Source: Gammaproteobacteria bacterium
GTDB taxonomy: Bacteria; Pseudomonadota; Gammaproteobacteria; Pseudomonadales; Pseudohongiellaceae
Assembly: GCA_026709135.1 (NCBI GenBank)
Contig: JAPOTO010000124.1
Location: 1 to 41,028 of the forward strand
DNA: 41,028 nucleotides
Direction of reading: 5' to 3'
Part shown: piece by piece, positions 11,429 through 25,214 of the stretch
How the letters are laid out: the number at the start of each line of letters is the position of its first letter
How positions within the stretch are numbered: the first letter of the stretch is position 1
The notes under the pieces: model-generated
Told to the model about the DNA's origin: nothing
The model's input: the letters and a program-made list of their open reading frames with translations, nothing else
The model's database searches: none
Position numbers and translations under genes: made by a program

Positions 11429-12148
11429 ATGAACAGAGGCGGTTTTGGAAGAAGTGCTGGTGGACGCGCTGGTGGACGCGCCGCGGGAATCGAGGCCGTT
11501 AGCGGCCGCGCTGTCGGTGGAGAGTCGGTCCTTGCGGTCAACAAGGTATTGCGCAACACCTACTCCCTGCTCGCCCTGACCCTGGCGTTCAGCGCGTTCA
11601 CGGCGATGCTGAGCATCGACGCGCCGGTGCTCAACATCTGGATGTTCCTGATCGGCGCCTACGGCCTGCTGTTTCTGACCCATGCCCTGGCCAACAGCGC
11701 CTGGGGGCTGCTGTCGGTGTTCGCCTTCACCGGCTTCATGGGCTACACCATGGGTCCGATCATCGGCATGTACCTGTCGATGGCCGGCGGCGGCGAAATC
11801 GTCGCCAAGGCGCTGGGCGGAACGGCCTTCATCTTTTTCGGCCTCTCCGGTTGGGCGCTGACCTCGCGGCGCGACTTTTCCTTCCTGCAGGGCTTCATCT
11901 TCGCCGGCTTCCTGGTGCTGGTGGCGGCGATGGTGATCAACATCTTCTGGCCCATGCCCGCGCTGCAGCTGGCCATGTCGGCTGGATTCATGTTGTTCGC
12001 AAGCGCCTGCATCCTGTGGCAAACGAGCGCGATCATCCATGGCGGCGAACGCAATTACATTCTCGCCACGATCACGCTCTACGTGTCGATCTACAACCTG
12101 TTCATGAGCCTGCTGAGTCTGCTCAGCGCGTTCACCGGCAGGGAATGA
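11429..12148 (+). CDS. yccA: BI-1/YccA family inner-membrane protein
   Basis: A 239-aa protein with a Gly/Arg/Ala-rich cytosolic N-terminus (about 35 residues) and seven predicted hydrophobic segments, the Bax-inhibitor-1 fold. E. coli YccA binds and restrains the FtsH protease; some relatives leak calcium. GFMGYTMGPI and ASACILWQTSAIIHGGERNYI are family landmarks. The start ATG 11429 has ACGGAGG about 6 nt upstream; a longer in-frame reading has no ribosome site. The next genes are tusDCBE, as in Pseudomonas. A clear terminator follows, so it is probably its own unit. Family call firm; FtsH role by analogy. Confidence 0.9.
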   Translation: MNRGGFGRSAGGRAGGRAAGIEAVSGRAVGGESVLAVNKVLRNTYSLLALTLAFSAFTAMLSIDAPVLNIWMFLIGAYGLLFLTHALANSAWGLLSVFAFTGFMGYTMGPIIGMYLSMAGGGEIVAKALGGTAFIFFGLSGWALTSRRDFSFLQGFIFAGFLVLVAAMVINIFWPMPALQLAMSAGFMLFASACILWQTSAIIHGGERNYILATITLYVSIYNLFMSLLSLLSAFTGRE

Positions 12149-12166
12149 CAAAAGCTCCACCAGCGA

Positions 12167-12195
12167 AAAGCCCCGGCCAAGCCGGGGCTTTTTTG
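12167..12195 (+). terminator. Rho-independent terminator after yccA
   Basis: The stem AGCCCCGGC/GCCGGGGCT with a CAA loop (12169-12189) is followed by a run of T. It lies 20 nt after the yccA stop and separates it from the tus operon. Confidence 0.9.
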
Positions 12196-12230
12196 TTGCG
12201 CGTTTTCGTGGAACAAAGGATGGCGCCGCC

Positions 12231-12620
12231 TTGATCTTCTCGCTCGTCGTCCATGCCCCGCCTTACACCGGCGAAGCCGCTGGAGCTGCCCTGCGCTTCG
12301 CCGCGGCGGCGCTGCGCGCGGAGCACCGGATTCACCGCGTGTTTTTCTTCAACGACGGCGCGGCGAACGCGAACCGGCTCGCGGTTGTCCCTAGGGATGA
12401 AGTCGATTTGCGCGGCCAGTGGCGGAAACTGATCCGGGAACATGGCATCGACGCCACGGTTTGCGTCAGTTCGGCGATCCAGCGCGGCGTGGTCGATGAC
12501 GAACAGGCCGAGCGCCACGAATTGCCCGCCGCCTCGATGCACCCGGAGTTCCGCATCGGCGGCCTCGGGGAACTCATCGACGCCTGCCTGCATGCCGACC
12601 GCACGGTGTCATTCGGCTAG
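12231..12620 (+). CDS. tusD: Sulfurtransferase TusD (DsrE family)
   Basis: Sulfur-carrier subunit of the TusBCD hexamer, which takes persulfide sulfur from TusA and passes it to TusE for tRNA 2-thiolation. The 129-aa product starts SLVVHAPPYTGEAAGAALRFA, and the persulfide-bearing cysteine is in VCVSSAIQRGVVDD. The start is TTG 12231 with AAAGGA upstream; the nearby ATG at 12220 hits a stop after four codons and cannot be used. It is first of four closely packed genes tusD-tusC-tusB-tusE. A dissimilatory DsrEFH role is unlikely without other dsr genes. Confidence 0.93.
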   Translation: MIFSLVVHAPPYTGEAAGAALRFAAAALRAEHRIHRVFFFNDGAANANRLAVVPRDEVDLRGQWRKLIREHGIDATVCVSSAIQRGVVDDEQAERHELPAASMHPEFRIGGLGELIDACLHADRTVSFG

Positions 12621-12624
12621 CGGC

Positions 12625-12984
12625 ATGAGCGACAAACTGCTGTTCATTTCGCGCTCCCCGCCCTACGGCTCCGGGCGGGCCCGGGCGCTGCTCGAGCTGT
12701 CGCTGGCGGCGGCGGTGTTCGAGCAGGACGTCGATATGCTCTTCCTCGGGGATGGCGTGTATCAACTGCTGCGCGATCAGGACGGCGCCGCCATTGAAAG
12801 CAAAACCCTCGGCAACGCGCTTGAAGCGCTCGAACTTTACGGCATCGAGCGCCCGGGAGTTGAAGCCGCCGCGCTGGAGACGCGGGGGATCGCCGCCGGG
12901 GATCTGGTGATCGAAGTGGAACCGCTCGCGGCGGACTCGATCCGCCAGCGCATCGCCGCGGCACAAACTGTGTTCAACTTGTGA
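12625..12984 (+). CDS. tusC: Sulfur relay protein TusC (DsrF family)
   Basis: A 119-aa non-catalytic DsrE-like subunit that scaffolds TusD. LLFISRSPPYGSGRARALLEL and MLFLGDGVYQLL are typical. It starts 4 nt after the tusD stop and ends in TGA overlapping the tusB GTG. The DsrE-type cysteine is lacking, which is usual for TusC. Confidence 0.92.
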   Translation: MSDKLLFISRSPPYGSGRARALLELSLAAAVFEQDVDMLFLGDGVYQLLRDQDGAAIESKTLGNALEALELYGIERPGVEAAALETRGIAAGDLVIEVEPLAADSIRQRIAAAQTVFNL

Positions 12985-13286
12985 GCTGCCTGCACCTGCT
13001 CAGCAAGAGCCCCGCCTCCGGCTTGCCGCGGCAGGCAGCCCGGACTTTCGCGACCGGCGATGGCCTGCTGCTGCTTGGCGACGGCGTGTACTGCCTGCGC
13101 GAGCCGCGGGGACTCGCCGCGTTGCCAGATAACATCAAGCTGTACGCGCTCGCCCCGGATCTGCGCGCCCGGGGGCTTGCGCTCCAGGATTGTAAAGAAA
13201 GTCTTGCCGGGGGAGCGACCATCCTCGACTACGATGGCTTCGTCGCCCTGTGCGCCGAATACGACAAAACCCTGAGTTGGTTTTGA
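12981..13286 (+). CDS. tusB: Sulfur relay protein TusB (DsrH family)
   Basis: A 101-aa third subunit of the TusBCD complex. LHLLSKSP at the N-terminus, GLLLLGDGVYCL and the C-terminal IDYDGFVAL-like LDYDGFVALCAEYDKTLSWF are family marks. It starts with GTG inside the tusC stop (GTGA), indicating translational coupling. Confidence 0.9.
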   Translation: MSCLHLLSKSPASGLPRQAARTFATGDGLLLLGDGVYCLREPRGLAALPDNIKLYALAPDLRARGLALQDCKESLAGGATILDYDGFVALCAEYDKTLSWF

Positions 13287-13290
13287 TCCA

Positions 13291-13641
13291 ATGGATGATT
13301 CCACGGCCAGCCCGGTGCTCGTTGATGACAAAACAGTGGCTCTCGATGCCGAGGGCTATCTGCGCGACCTAGCGGACTGGAGCGAGCCGGTGGCCGAGGC
13401 CCTGGCCCGGCAGCAGGAAATCACGCTCAAACCCGCGCACTGGGAAATCCTCCACCTGCTGCGCGGCTTCCACCGGCGGCACCAGATGTCCCCCGCTTCC
13501 CGGGCCATCGTCAGCTTGGCCAGGCGGAAACTCGGCCCGGAAAAAGGCCGCAGCATCCACCTCATGCGGCTCTTCGGCGGCTCTTTCGCCAAAACCGCCA
13601 ACCGCATCGCCGGCCTGCCGAAGCCTGATAATTGTTTGTGA
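13291..13641 (+). CDS. tusE: TusE/DsrC-family sulfur carrier
   Basis: A 116-aa DsrC-fold protein. It accepts sulfur from TusD on its penultimate cysteine (C-terminal GLPKPDNCL) and hands it to MnmA, whose gene lies at 25215. The second, upstream cysteine found in dissimilatory DsrC is absent, which favours the TusE function. DLADWSEPVAEALA and HWEILHLLRGFH are conserved. It follows tusB by 4 nt and is last in the operon. A short GTCTCCG/CGGAGAC inverted repeat lies 35 nt downstream but has no T-run. Confidence 0.93.
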   Translation: MDDSTASPVLVDDKTVALDAEGYLRDLADWSEPVAEALARQQEITLKPAHWEILHLLRGFHRRHQMSPASRAIVSLARRKLGPEKGRSIHLMRLFGGSFAKTANRIAGLPKPDNCL

Positions 13642-13788
13642 AGCAGCAATAACTGGTTAAGTGGCTTCGAGGTGTCTCCGCCAGACGGAGACTTGCGCTG
13701 TGCATATCCGGGAAGCTTGTGGCTCCGTTTAGAATGACAACGAAGAGATGGGTGGTTTAATACAGCGCCCTGAATTTTGCACTGAGGG

Positions 13789-13872
13789 AGCGCGGCGGTG
13801 AGCGGAAGGGGCCCGGCGCTAGCCGGGAAGGAATCCGATCACCGACGGCAAGCGACCGGCGCCTAAACGAAG
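13789..13872 (+). repeat. Structured repeat C, copy 1
   Basis: Begins GCACTGAGGGAGCGCGGCGG and ends AAGCGACCG...AACGAAG. The outer stem is GGTGAGCGGA (13797-13806) with TCCGATCACC (13834-13843); the inner hairpin is CCCGGC-GCTA-GCCGGG (13812-13827) with a GNRA-like tetraloop on the plus strand. It lies in the convergent spacer between tusE and serS. Copy 2 (39617-39710) has different stem bases that still pair. Confidence 0.7.
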
Positions 13873-13893
13873 ACGGCAGAGGTTCCGCCCCCC

Positions 13894-15204
<1,311 letters not shown>

Positions 15205-15870
15205 TCAGTTGGCGCCGCGGCTGTCGACGATCTCGATTCCCGGCGGCGGCTCGAAGCGGAACAGTTCCAATGCGAGCGATTCATTGCGCCGCAGATTGGC
15301 GAAGCGCCAGAGCGTTTGCTGGCCGTTGCGGTTTTCGAGGCGGATATGGTCGAGGCGCATCTCTTCCATCGCGTCTTCGACGAATTCGATCACGATCAGC
15401 GCGTGGGGGCTGTCGGGGGCGAGTGGCGTCAATTCAAATCGCCGCAGCTCCGCCACGGCGGCCAGATCCACTCGATATTCCCCGGCAAGGCCCGCGGTCT
15501 CACCGCTCAGCAGTTGCGCCGCGAGTTCGGCCCGACCGCTGTCCCAATCCTCGATGACCACCTGCTCCAGGTCGGGCTGATAGTTCCACAGCGTCCGCCC
15601 GTCGGTGACGATCAACTCCGGGAAGGGTTCGAGCGTTTCCCAGTAGAAGCCACCGGGTTTGCGCAGCCGCATGCGGATCGCGCTTTCCTCGAGCAGGCCG
15701 CCGCCGGATTCGACGATCATCTGGGTGACATCGGCGCTCAGGCTCGAAATGCCGCCGAGCAGGGAATCGAGTTCGGCGATGGCGTCCCGCGGCTCCGGCT
15801 CGGCCCCGGCGAACTGCGGCGGGGGCACGAGCACAAGCATTGCGGCTATCAGGGCAAGCCTTGAGGTCAT
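15205..15870 (-). CDS. lolA: Outer-membrane lipoprotein carrier LolA
   Basis: Periplasmic chaperone that shuttles lipoproteins from LolCDE to LolB. The 221-aa product has a signal peptide (LALIAAMLVLVPPPQFAGA, cut before E24). The mature part shows the LolA pattern LSADVTQMI, MRLRKPGGFYWET, LIVTDGRTLWNYQPDLEQV. It sits 24 nt downstream of ftsK and 15 nt upstream of serS, the conserved order. Confidence 0.93.
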   Translation of the reverse strand: MTSRLALIAAMLVLVPPPQFAGAEPEPRDAIAELDSLLGGISSLSADVTQMIVESGGGLLEESAIRMRLRKPGGFYWETLEPFPELIVTDGRTLWNYQPDLEQVVIEDWDSGRAELAAQLLSGETAGLAGEYRVDLAAVAELRRFELTPLAPDSPHALIVIEFVEDAMEEMRLDHIRLENRNGQQTLWRFANLRRNESLALELFRFEPPPGIEIVDSRGAN

Positions 15871-15894
15871 TTTCGGGAGATCATCGCAAGCCGT

Positions 15895-19321
<3,427 letters not shown>

Positions 19322-19362
19322 GCGCACTCGCCGAACGGCTATCGAGTCCGATAAGTCGCCCC

Positions 19363-20055
19363 ATGCCAGTCTATCGCCTGCACCACGCGAACCTCAGCTT
19401 TCCCCCGGCTTGCAAGGCGGATTCGGGGCGCAAGGGCCTGCTCGCCATCGGCGGCGACCTGCGGCCGGAGCGGTTGCTCAACGCCTACCGCGGCGGCATC
19501 TTCCCCTGGTACAACGAAGGCATGCCGGTGCACTGGTGCTCCCCCGACCCGCGCCTGGTGCTATGGCTTGGGGATTTGCGGGTATCGCGCTCGCTGGCCA
19601 AGCTGATCCGCGCCGGCCGCTACCGGATTACAATGAACCGCGCCTTCGCCGAGGTGATCGGGCATTGCGCCGAAATGAGATGGCCCCTGACCTGGATCAC
19701 CGGCGACATGTACGCCGCCTATTGCCGCCTGCACGGCCTCGGCTATGCGCATTCGGTGGAAGTCTGGGACGATTTCACCCTCGTTGGGGGATTGTATGGC
19801 GTTGGCCTCGGGCGGATGTTCTTCGGCGAATCGATGTTCAGCCTCGCGAGCAACACCTCAAAGCTGGCGCTTGAGCGGCTGGTGCGGCAGTTGCGCGAAT
19901 GGGAGTTTGAAATGATCGACTGCCAGGAAGTCACCCCCCACCTGATTTCCCTCGGCGCCCGGGAAATGCCCCGGGCGGAGTTCCTCCGCCACATCACGCG
20001 GCTGTCCCGCCTGCCACCCCCACCCTGCTGGGATTTCGACCCCACAAACCCTTGA
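19363..20055 (+). CDS. aat: Leucyl/phenylalanyl-tRNA-protein transferase
   Basis: Transfers Leu or Phe from aminoacyl-tRNA to N-terminal Lys/Arg of proteins, creating N-degrons for ClpS-ClpAP. The 230-aa product has [46 protein letters not shown] and the closing HLxSLGA-like [10 protein letters not shown], all family marks. The clpS and clpA genes lie 3 kb on, so donor and acceptor steps of the N-degron pathway are together. ate, the arginyl transferase relative often next, is absent. Confidence 0.96.
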   Translation: MPVYRLHHANLSFPPACKADSGRKGLLAIGGDLRPERLLNAYRGGIFPWYNEGMPVHWCSPDPRLVLWLGDLRVSRSLAKLIRAGRYRITMNRAFAEVIGHCAEMRWPLTWITGDMYAAYCRLHGLGYAHSVEVWDDFTLVGGLYGVGLGRMFFGESMFSLASNTSKLALERLVRQLREWEFEMIDCQEVTPHLISLGAREMPRAEFLRHITRLSRLPPPPCWDFDPTNP

Positions 20056-20059
20056 GTCG

Positions 20060-20374
20060 GGGTTTTTGGCTTTGATCGGCTTCGGGAGGCGCGGGGTCTG
20101 TGAGCTAAATTTCGACTTTTCATCGATGAAAAGTCTCAAATCGATTCGTCATCGCTTTTGTTCCGGCCACCGAGCACAGCTCGGTGGCGCTCGGGACTTC
20201 GCGCGAAGAACGCTCAAAGTTGCCACTTCAGCACCGACTGAGTCGCCGTTGGCTGGCGGGGCGCGTGGCGGGCGTGCGAGACAGGATGTCGAGCCCGGAG
20301 CCTACAGGGATGTATTCACGGCGTCCGCCGCGCGCCCCGCCAGCCAGCGGCGACGGATCGAAGCCAAAAAGCCC
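20060..20374 (+). repeat. Composite repeat: repeat A remnant plus repeat B, bounded by inverted ends
   Basis: The ends GGGTTTTTGGCTTTGATC (20060-20077) and GATCGAAGCCAAAAAGCCC (20356-20374) are near-perfect inverted repeats: one gap and one C/T change. Inside is a family A segment (palindrome 20114-20135; hairpin 20166-20188, GCCACCGAGC-ACA-GCTCGGTGGC) without its outer arms, followed by family B copy 1. It fills nearly all of the 403-bp aat-infA spacer. No ORF for mobility is inside, so it resembles a non-autonomous element. Confidence 0.65.
20231..20365 (+). repeat. Structured repeat B, copy 1
   Basis: Arms of 33 nt at 20242-20274 and 20322-20354. All three mismatches are G-U pairs when read as plus-strand RNA. 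The enclosed core is nearly invariant among copies and holds two small hairpins, GACAGGATGTC (20280-20290) and TACAGGGATGTA (20303-20314). It ends at TCGAAGCC, about 95 bp before infA. Confidence 0.8.
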
Positions 20375-20399
20375 GGCAGTCTAGTGGCAGAAACGGGAA

Positions 20400-20428
20400 T
20401 TGCCCATCGTGCTGAATTGCGGCACAAT
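20400..20428 (+). promoter_or_regulatory. Candidate sigma-70 promoter for infA
   Basis: TTGCCC (20400-20405), 17 nt, CACAAT (20423-20428). Initiation near 20435 would give a leader of about 24 nt containing the ribosome site GGGAGGA (20448-20454). If used, this promoter would leave repeat B outside the infA transcript. Confidence 0.4.
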
Positions 20429-20458
20429 GCGCGGCCAATCTGCCGACGGGAGGAATCT

Positions 20459-20677
20459 ATGGCAAAAGAGGACCAGATTGAAATCGAAGGCGAAGTGATC
20501 GACACGCTTCCCAACACCATGTTCCGGGTCAAACTGGCGAATGGCCACATCATCACCGCCCATATTTCGGGCAAGATGCGCAAAAACTACATCAGGATTC
20601 TCACCGGCGACCAGGTGAAGGTGGAACTGACCCCCTACGACCTGTCGAAGGGCCGAATCACCTACCGCGCGCGATAG
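20459..20677 (+). CDS. infA: Translation initiation factor IF-1
   Basis: A 72-aa OB-fold protein that binds the ribosomal A site with IF-2 and IF-3. [44 protein letters not shown] and the end KGRITYRAR are the usual sequence. The start ATG 20459 has GGGAGGA 5 nt upstream. It is single, convergent with clpA, and follows aat as in Pseudomonas and E. coli. Confidence 0.98.
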   Translation: MAKEDQIEIEGEVIDTLPNTMFRVKLANGHIITAHISGKMRKNYIRILTGDQVKVELTPYDLSKGRITYRAR

Positions 20678-20794
20678 CGGAAACTGTTTACCCGAAAAAT
20701 TTCTTCCTGAGATTTTTGTTTCGATCACGAATTCAATGGCTTGCGCCCTAGAATTCCTGTGCCGCGGGGAGGCTTCGATTCGGGCCGAGCCATT

Positions 20795-23083
<2,289 letters not shown>

Positions 23084-23119
23084 TGGCTGTCCACTTTCTC
23101 TTCTCCGCTCTGGTTTGCG

Positions 23120-23467
23120 CTAGCGATCGACTTCCACCGAACACAGCAGGGGGTGTTCGTATTCGCGGGCGTAATTGTTGACTTGGGTCGCCTTGCTTTC
23201 GGCGATGTCCTTGCTGAACACGCCGCAGACGCCCTTCCCTTCGGTGTGCACTTTGAGCATGACCCGGGTCGCTTTTTCGACATCCATCTGGAAAAACACG
23301 CGCAGCACATCGACCACGAAAGCCATGGGCGTGTAATCATCATTGATGAGGACGACCTGGTACAGCGGCGGCCGCTTGAGTTTGGGCTCGCTGGTTTGAA
23401 CCTGATGCACGGTGTCGTGCGTCAGATCGTCGTCGTCATCATCGATACTGCGCGGCAAATTGCTCAT
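23120..23467 (-). CDS. clpS: ClpAP adaptor ClpS
   Basis: Adaptor that recognises N-degrons and delivers them to ClpA. The 115-aa product has an Asp-rich N-terminal tail (SIDDDDDDL), then the core with [21 protein letters not shown], which supplies the substrate pocket (the DD and M residues), and [22 protein letters not shown] choose ATG 23467 because GGGGA lies 9 nt upstream; ATG 23476 has it directly adjacent, and the start at 23500 would cross the cspD promoter. Confidence 0.95.
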   Translation of the reverse strand: MSNLPRSIDDDDDDLTHDTVHQVQTSEPKLKRPPLYQVVLINDDYTPMAFVVDVLRVFFQMDVEKATRVMLKVHTEGKGVCGVFSKDIAESKATQVNNYAREYEHPLLCSVEVDR

Positions 23468-23469
23468 TT

Positions 23470-23498
23470 TTGACATTCCCCGGGGGGTAGTGTATAGC
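23470..23498 (+). promoter_or_regulatory. Candidate sigma-70 promoter for cspD
   Basis: TTGACA (23470-23475), 17 nt, TATAGC (23493-23498). The -35 box touches the clpS start codon on the other strand, so the clpS ribosome site and the cspD promoter share the same 35 bp. The cspD leader would be short. Confidence 0.5.
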
Positions 23499-23520
23499 AA
23501 AATGGAAATTGGAGTTTGGC

Positions 23521-23790
23521 ATGAGCACTGGGCATGTGAAGTGGTTCAACAACGCCAAGGGGTTTGGTTTTATCCTGCCGGATGGCGGCGGCGGGGACTT
23601 GTTCGCGCATTATTCCGCCATCGCCATGGATGGTTACAAGACCCTGAAGGCGGGCCAGATCGTCTCCTTCGACGCGGTTGAGGGGCCCAAGGGAATGCAC
23701 GCGGCGAATATCCAAGTGCTGTCCGACCCCGACCACGACTGGCCGGAGGAGGACGAGGAAGAGGCTGGCGACCAAATCGGCAACGTCTGA
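23521..23790 (+). CDS. cspD: Cold-shock domain protein, CspD-like
   Basis: An 89-aa single cold-shock domain that binds single-stranded nucleic acid. KGFGFI (RNP1) and LFAHYSAI (RNP2) are intact. The C-terminal tail is acidic ([12 protein letters not shown]), longer than in CspA and usual for CspD, which inhibits replication in stationary-phase E. coli. Divergent placement next to clpS is the standard context. The start ATG 23521 has GGAG about 9 nt upstream. The stop is 1 nt from the convergent moaE stop. Confidence 0.92.
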   Translation: MSTGHVKWFNNAKGFGFILPDGGGGDLFAHYSAIAMDGYKTLKAGQIVSFDAVEGPKGMHAANIQVLSDPDHDWPEEDEEEAGDQIGNV

Positions 23791-23791
23791 G

Positions 23792-24283
23792 TCACCGCCC
23801 TTCCCAGTTTCTCAAAGCTCGCGCGTCGCTGGGCCGGGTGGCGATCCATTCGCCGCCTGAAGCGGTGATCTGCTTTTTCCAGAACGGCGCCTCGCTCTTC
23901 AGGTAATCCATGATGAAACCCGCCGCGGCGAAGGCCTCGTGGCGGTGGTGGCTGGCGACGCCGGCGAAGACGATCTGTTCGCCCGGCGCGAGCGCCCCCA
24001 CCCGGTGGATGACCCGCGCCGCGAGCAATTGCCAGCGGTCCTCCGCTTCAGCGATGATTTCGCCGATGCGTTTTTCGGTCATGCCGGGGTAATGTTCGAG
24101 CCGCAGTTCCCGCACCGCCTCTCCCTGGTCGGGGTCGTAATAGTCCCGCACGAGTCCGCAGAACGTGGCCACCGCGCCGGCGCCCGGGGCTTGGGCGCAC
24201 AGCTTGCGGTATTCGGCGCCGACATCGAAGTCTTCGTGTTGAACACTAATGCGGACATTGATGGCGGCGCTGGTTTGCGCCAT
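23792..24283 (-). CDS. moaE: Molybdopterin synthase catalytic subunit MoaE
   Basis: Inserts dithiolene sulfur into precursor Z to form molybdopterin, with MoaD. The 163-aa product shows GAVATFCGLVRDY, the conserved FAGVASHHRHEAFAAAGFIMDYLK and the active-site lysines in APFWKKQ. It is last in moaC-moaD-moaE, starting 1 nt after the moaD stop. moaA is not present here, so precursor Z must come from a gene elsewhere. Confidence 0.95.
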   Translation of the reverse strand: MAQTSAAINVRISVQHEDFDVGAEYRKLCAQAPGAGAVATFCGLVRDYYDPDQGEAVRELRLEHYPGMTEKRIGEIIAEAEDRWQLLAARVIHRVGALAPGEQIVFAGVASHHRHEAFAAAGFIMDYLKSEAPFWKKQITASGGEWIATRPSDARALRNWEGR

Positions 24284-24284
24284 C

Positions 24285-24539
24285 TCAGCCTCCGCTCATC
24301 GGCGGGAAGAAGGCGATTTCGTCGGCTTCGCCCAAGGCTTGGCCTGGCCCCGCCACGGTTTGGTTCACCGCCGCGAGCACGGTTTCGCCATTGGCGTGGA
24401 GGCGGTCGAAATCGCTGTGGGTGGCGCGCAGGTGGCGGATCAGATCGGCCACGGTGGCCACATCCGCCGGCAACTCCATGCCCTCGCCCTCCCGGCCCAT
24501 GGCTTCGCGGACGCTGGCGAAATAGCGGATCCGCAACAT
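24285..24539 (-). CDS. moaD: Molybdopterin synthase sulfur carrier MoaD
   Basis: An 84-aa ubiquitin-like protein. It starts [15 protein letters not shown] and ends with FFPPMSGG; the terminal GG is thiocarboxylated and inserts into the MoaE active site. The start codon overlaps the moaC stop by one base (TGATG), indicating coupling. A longer frame upstream runs through moaC and is not used. Confidence 0.95.
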   Translation of the reverse strand: MLRIRYFASVREAMGREGEGMELPADVATVADLIRHLRATHSDFDRLHANGETVLAAVNQTVAGPGQALGEADEIAFFPPMSGG

Positions 24540-25027
24540 CAGCGGCCCATCGCCCCGCGCCGGTAATGTCCGCTTCGGCCGCCGGATTTCTCCAGCAGGC
24601 ACAGCCCTTCGATGCGCATTTCCCGGTCCACCGCCTTGCACATGTCGTAAATCGTCAGCGCGCTGACGGCGGCGGCGCTGAGGGCTTCCATCTCGACTCC
24701 GGTGGGGCCTTTGACCTTGCAGGTGGCGACGATCTCCACACAAGCCGCATCGCGGTTCAGCTTGAGGTCGATATCGACCGCGGCCAGCATCAGCGGATGG
24801 CACATGGGGATGAGGCCGGCGCAGTTCTTGGCGGCCTGGATGCCGGCGATCCGCGCCACGGTCAGCACATCGCCCTTTTTGTGCCCGCCACTGGCGATCA
24901 GCTTGAGTGTTTCGGGCCGCATCTCGATGCGGGCGCCGGCGCTGGCAACCCGCTCGCTGTCGGGCTTGCCCCCCACATCGACCATCCGCGCGTTGCCCGT
25001 CTCGTCAAGATGCGTCAATCCGCTCAT
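24539..25027 (-). CDS. moaC: Cyclic pyranopterin monophosphate synthase MoaC
   Basis: Converts the MoaA product to precursor Z (cPMP). The 162-aa length is typical. [18 protein letters not shown] at the N-terminus, [15 protein letters not shown] and [27 protein letters not shown] are signature segments. I start it at ATG 25027; the frame is open to 25180, but those codons are the ATGGGACACCCA repeats. It is first of the moaCDE set, inserted between cspD and mnmA. Confidence 0.95.
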   Translation of the reverse strand: MSGLTHLDETGNARMVDVGGKPDSERVASAGARIEMRPETLKLIASGGHKKGDVLTVARIAGIQAAKNCAGLIPMCHPLMLAAVDIDLKLNRDAACVEIVATCKVKGPTGVEMEALSAAAVSALTIYDMCKAVDREMRIEGLCLLEKSGGRSGHYRRGAMGR

Positions 25028-25084
25028 TTGAATCACCCGCCCAACCACTCCGCGCCGAACCGCCATTATCCCCGGTTTTGCCGC

Positions 25085-25179
25085 AATGGGACACCCACCC
25101 GATTCACCGCAGCCAGAATGGGACACCCATCGTGCGCCCGCATGGGACACCCACCCTGCCTGCTGGAATGGGACACCCA
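25085..25179. repeat. Four copies of ATGGGACACCCA between moaC and mnmA
   Basis: Copies start at 25086, 25118, 25142 and 25168, so spacing is 32, 24 and 26 bp. Each is a mini palindrome TGGG-ACA-CCCA, and three are preceded by A. The in-between sequence is not conserved. The cluster occupies the divergent spacer and would lie in the leaders or promoters of moaC and mnmA. It resembles REP-type DNA; no transposase is seen here. Confidence 0.7.
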
Positions 25180-25214
25180 TCGCGACAATGTGTGGCTGTT
25201 ACAATGCGCGGGAC

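Noticed and set aside
20690..20725. Terminator after infA (AAAAATTTC...GAGATTTTT)
   Set aside because: The stem is nearly all A-T with a G-U pair and only a broken T tract; too weak to call.
25085..25179. CRISPR array
   Set aside because: The 12-bp repeats are too short, spacers are 12-20 bp, and there are no cas genes.
25028..25180. N-terminal extension of MoaC to 25180 and of MnmA to 25086
   Set aside because: Both extensions only translate the ATGGGACACCCA repeats; family N-termini begin at 25027 and 25215.
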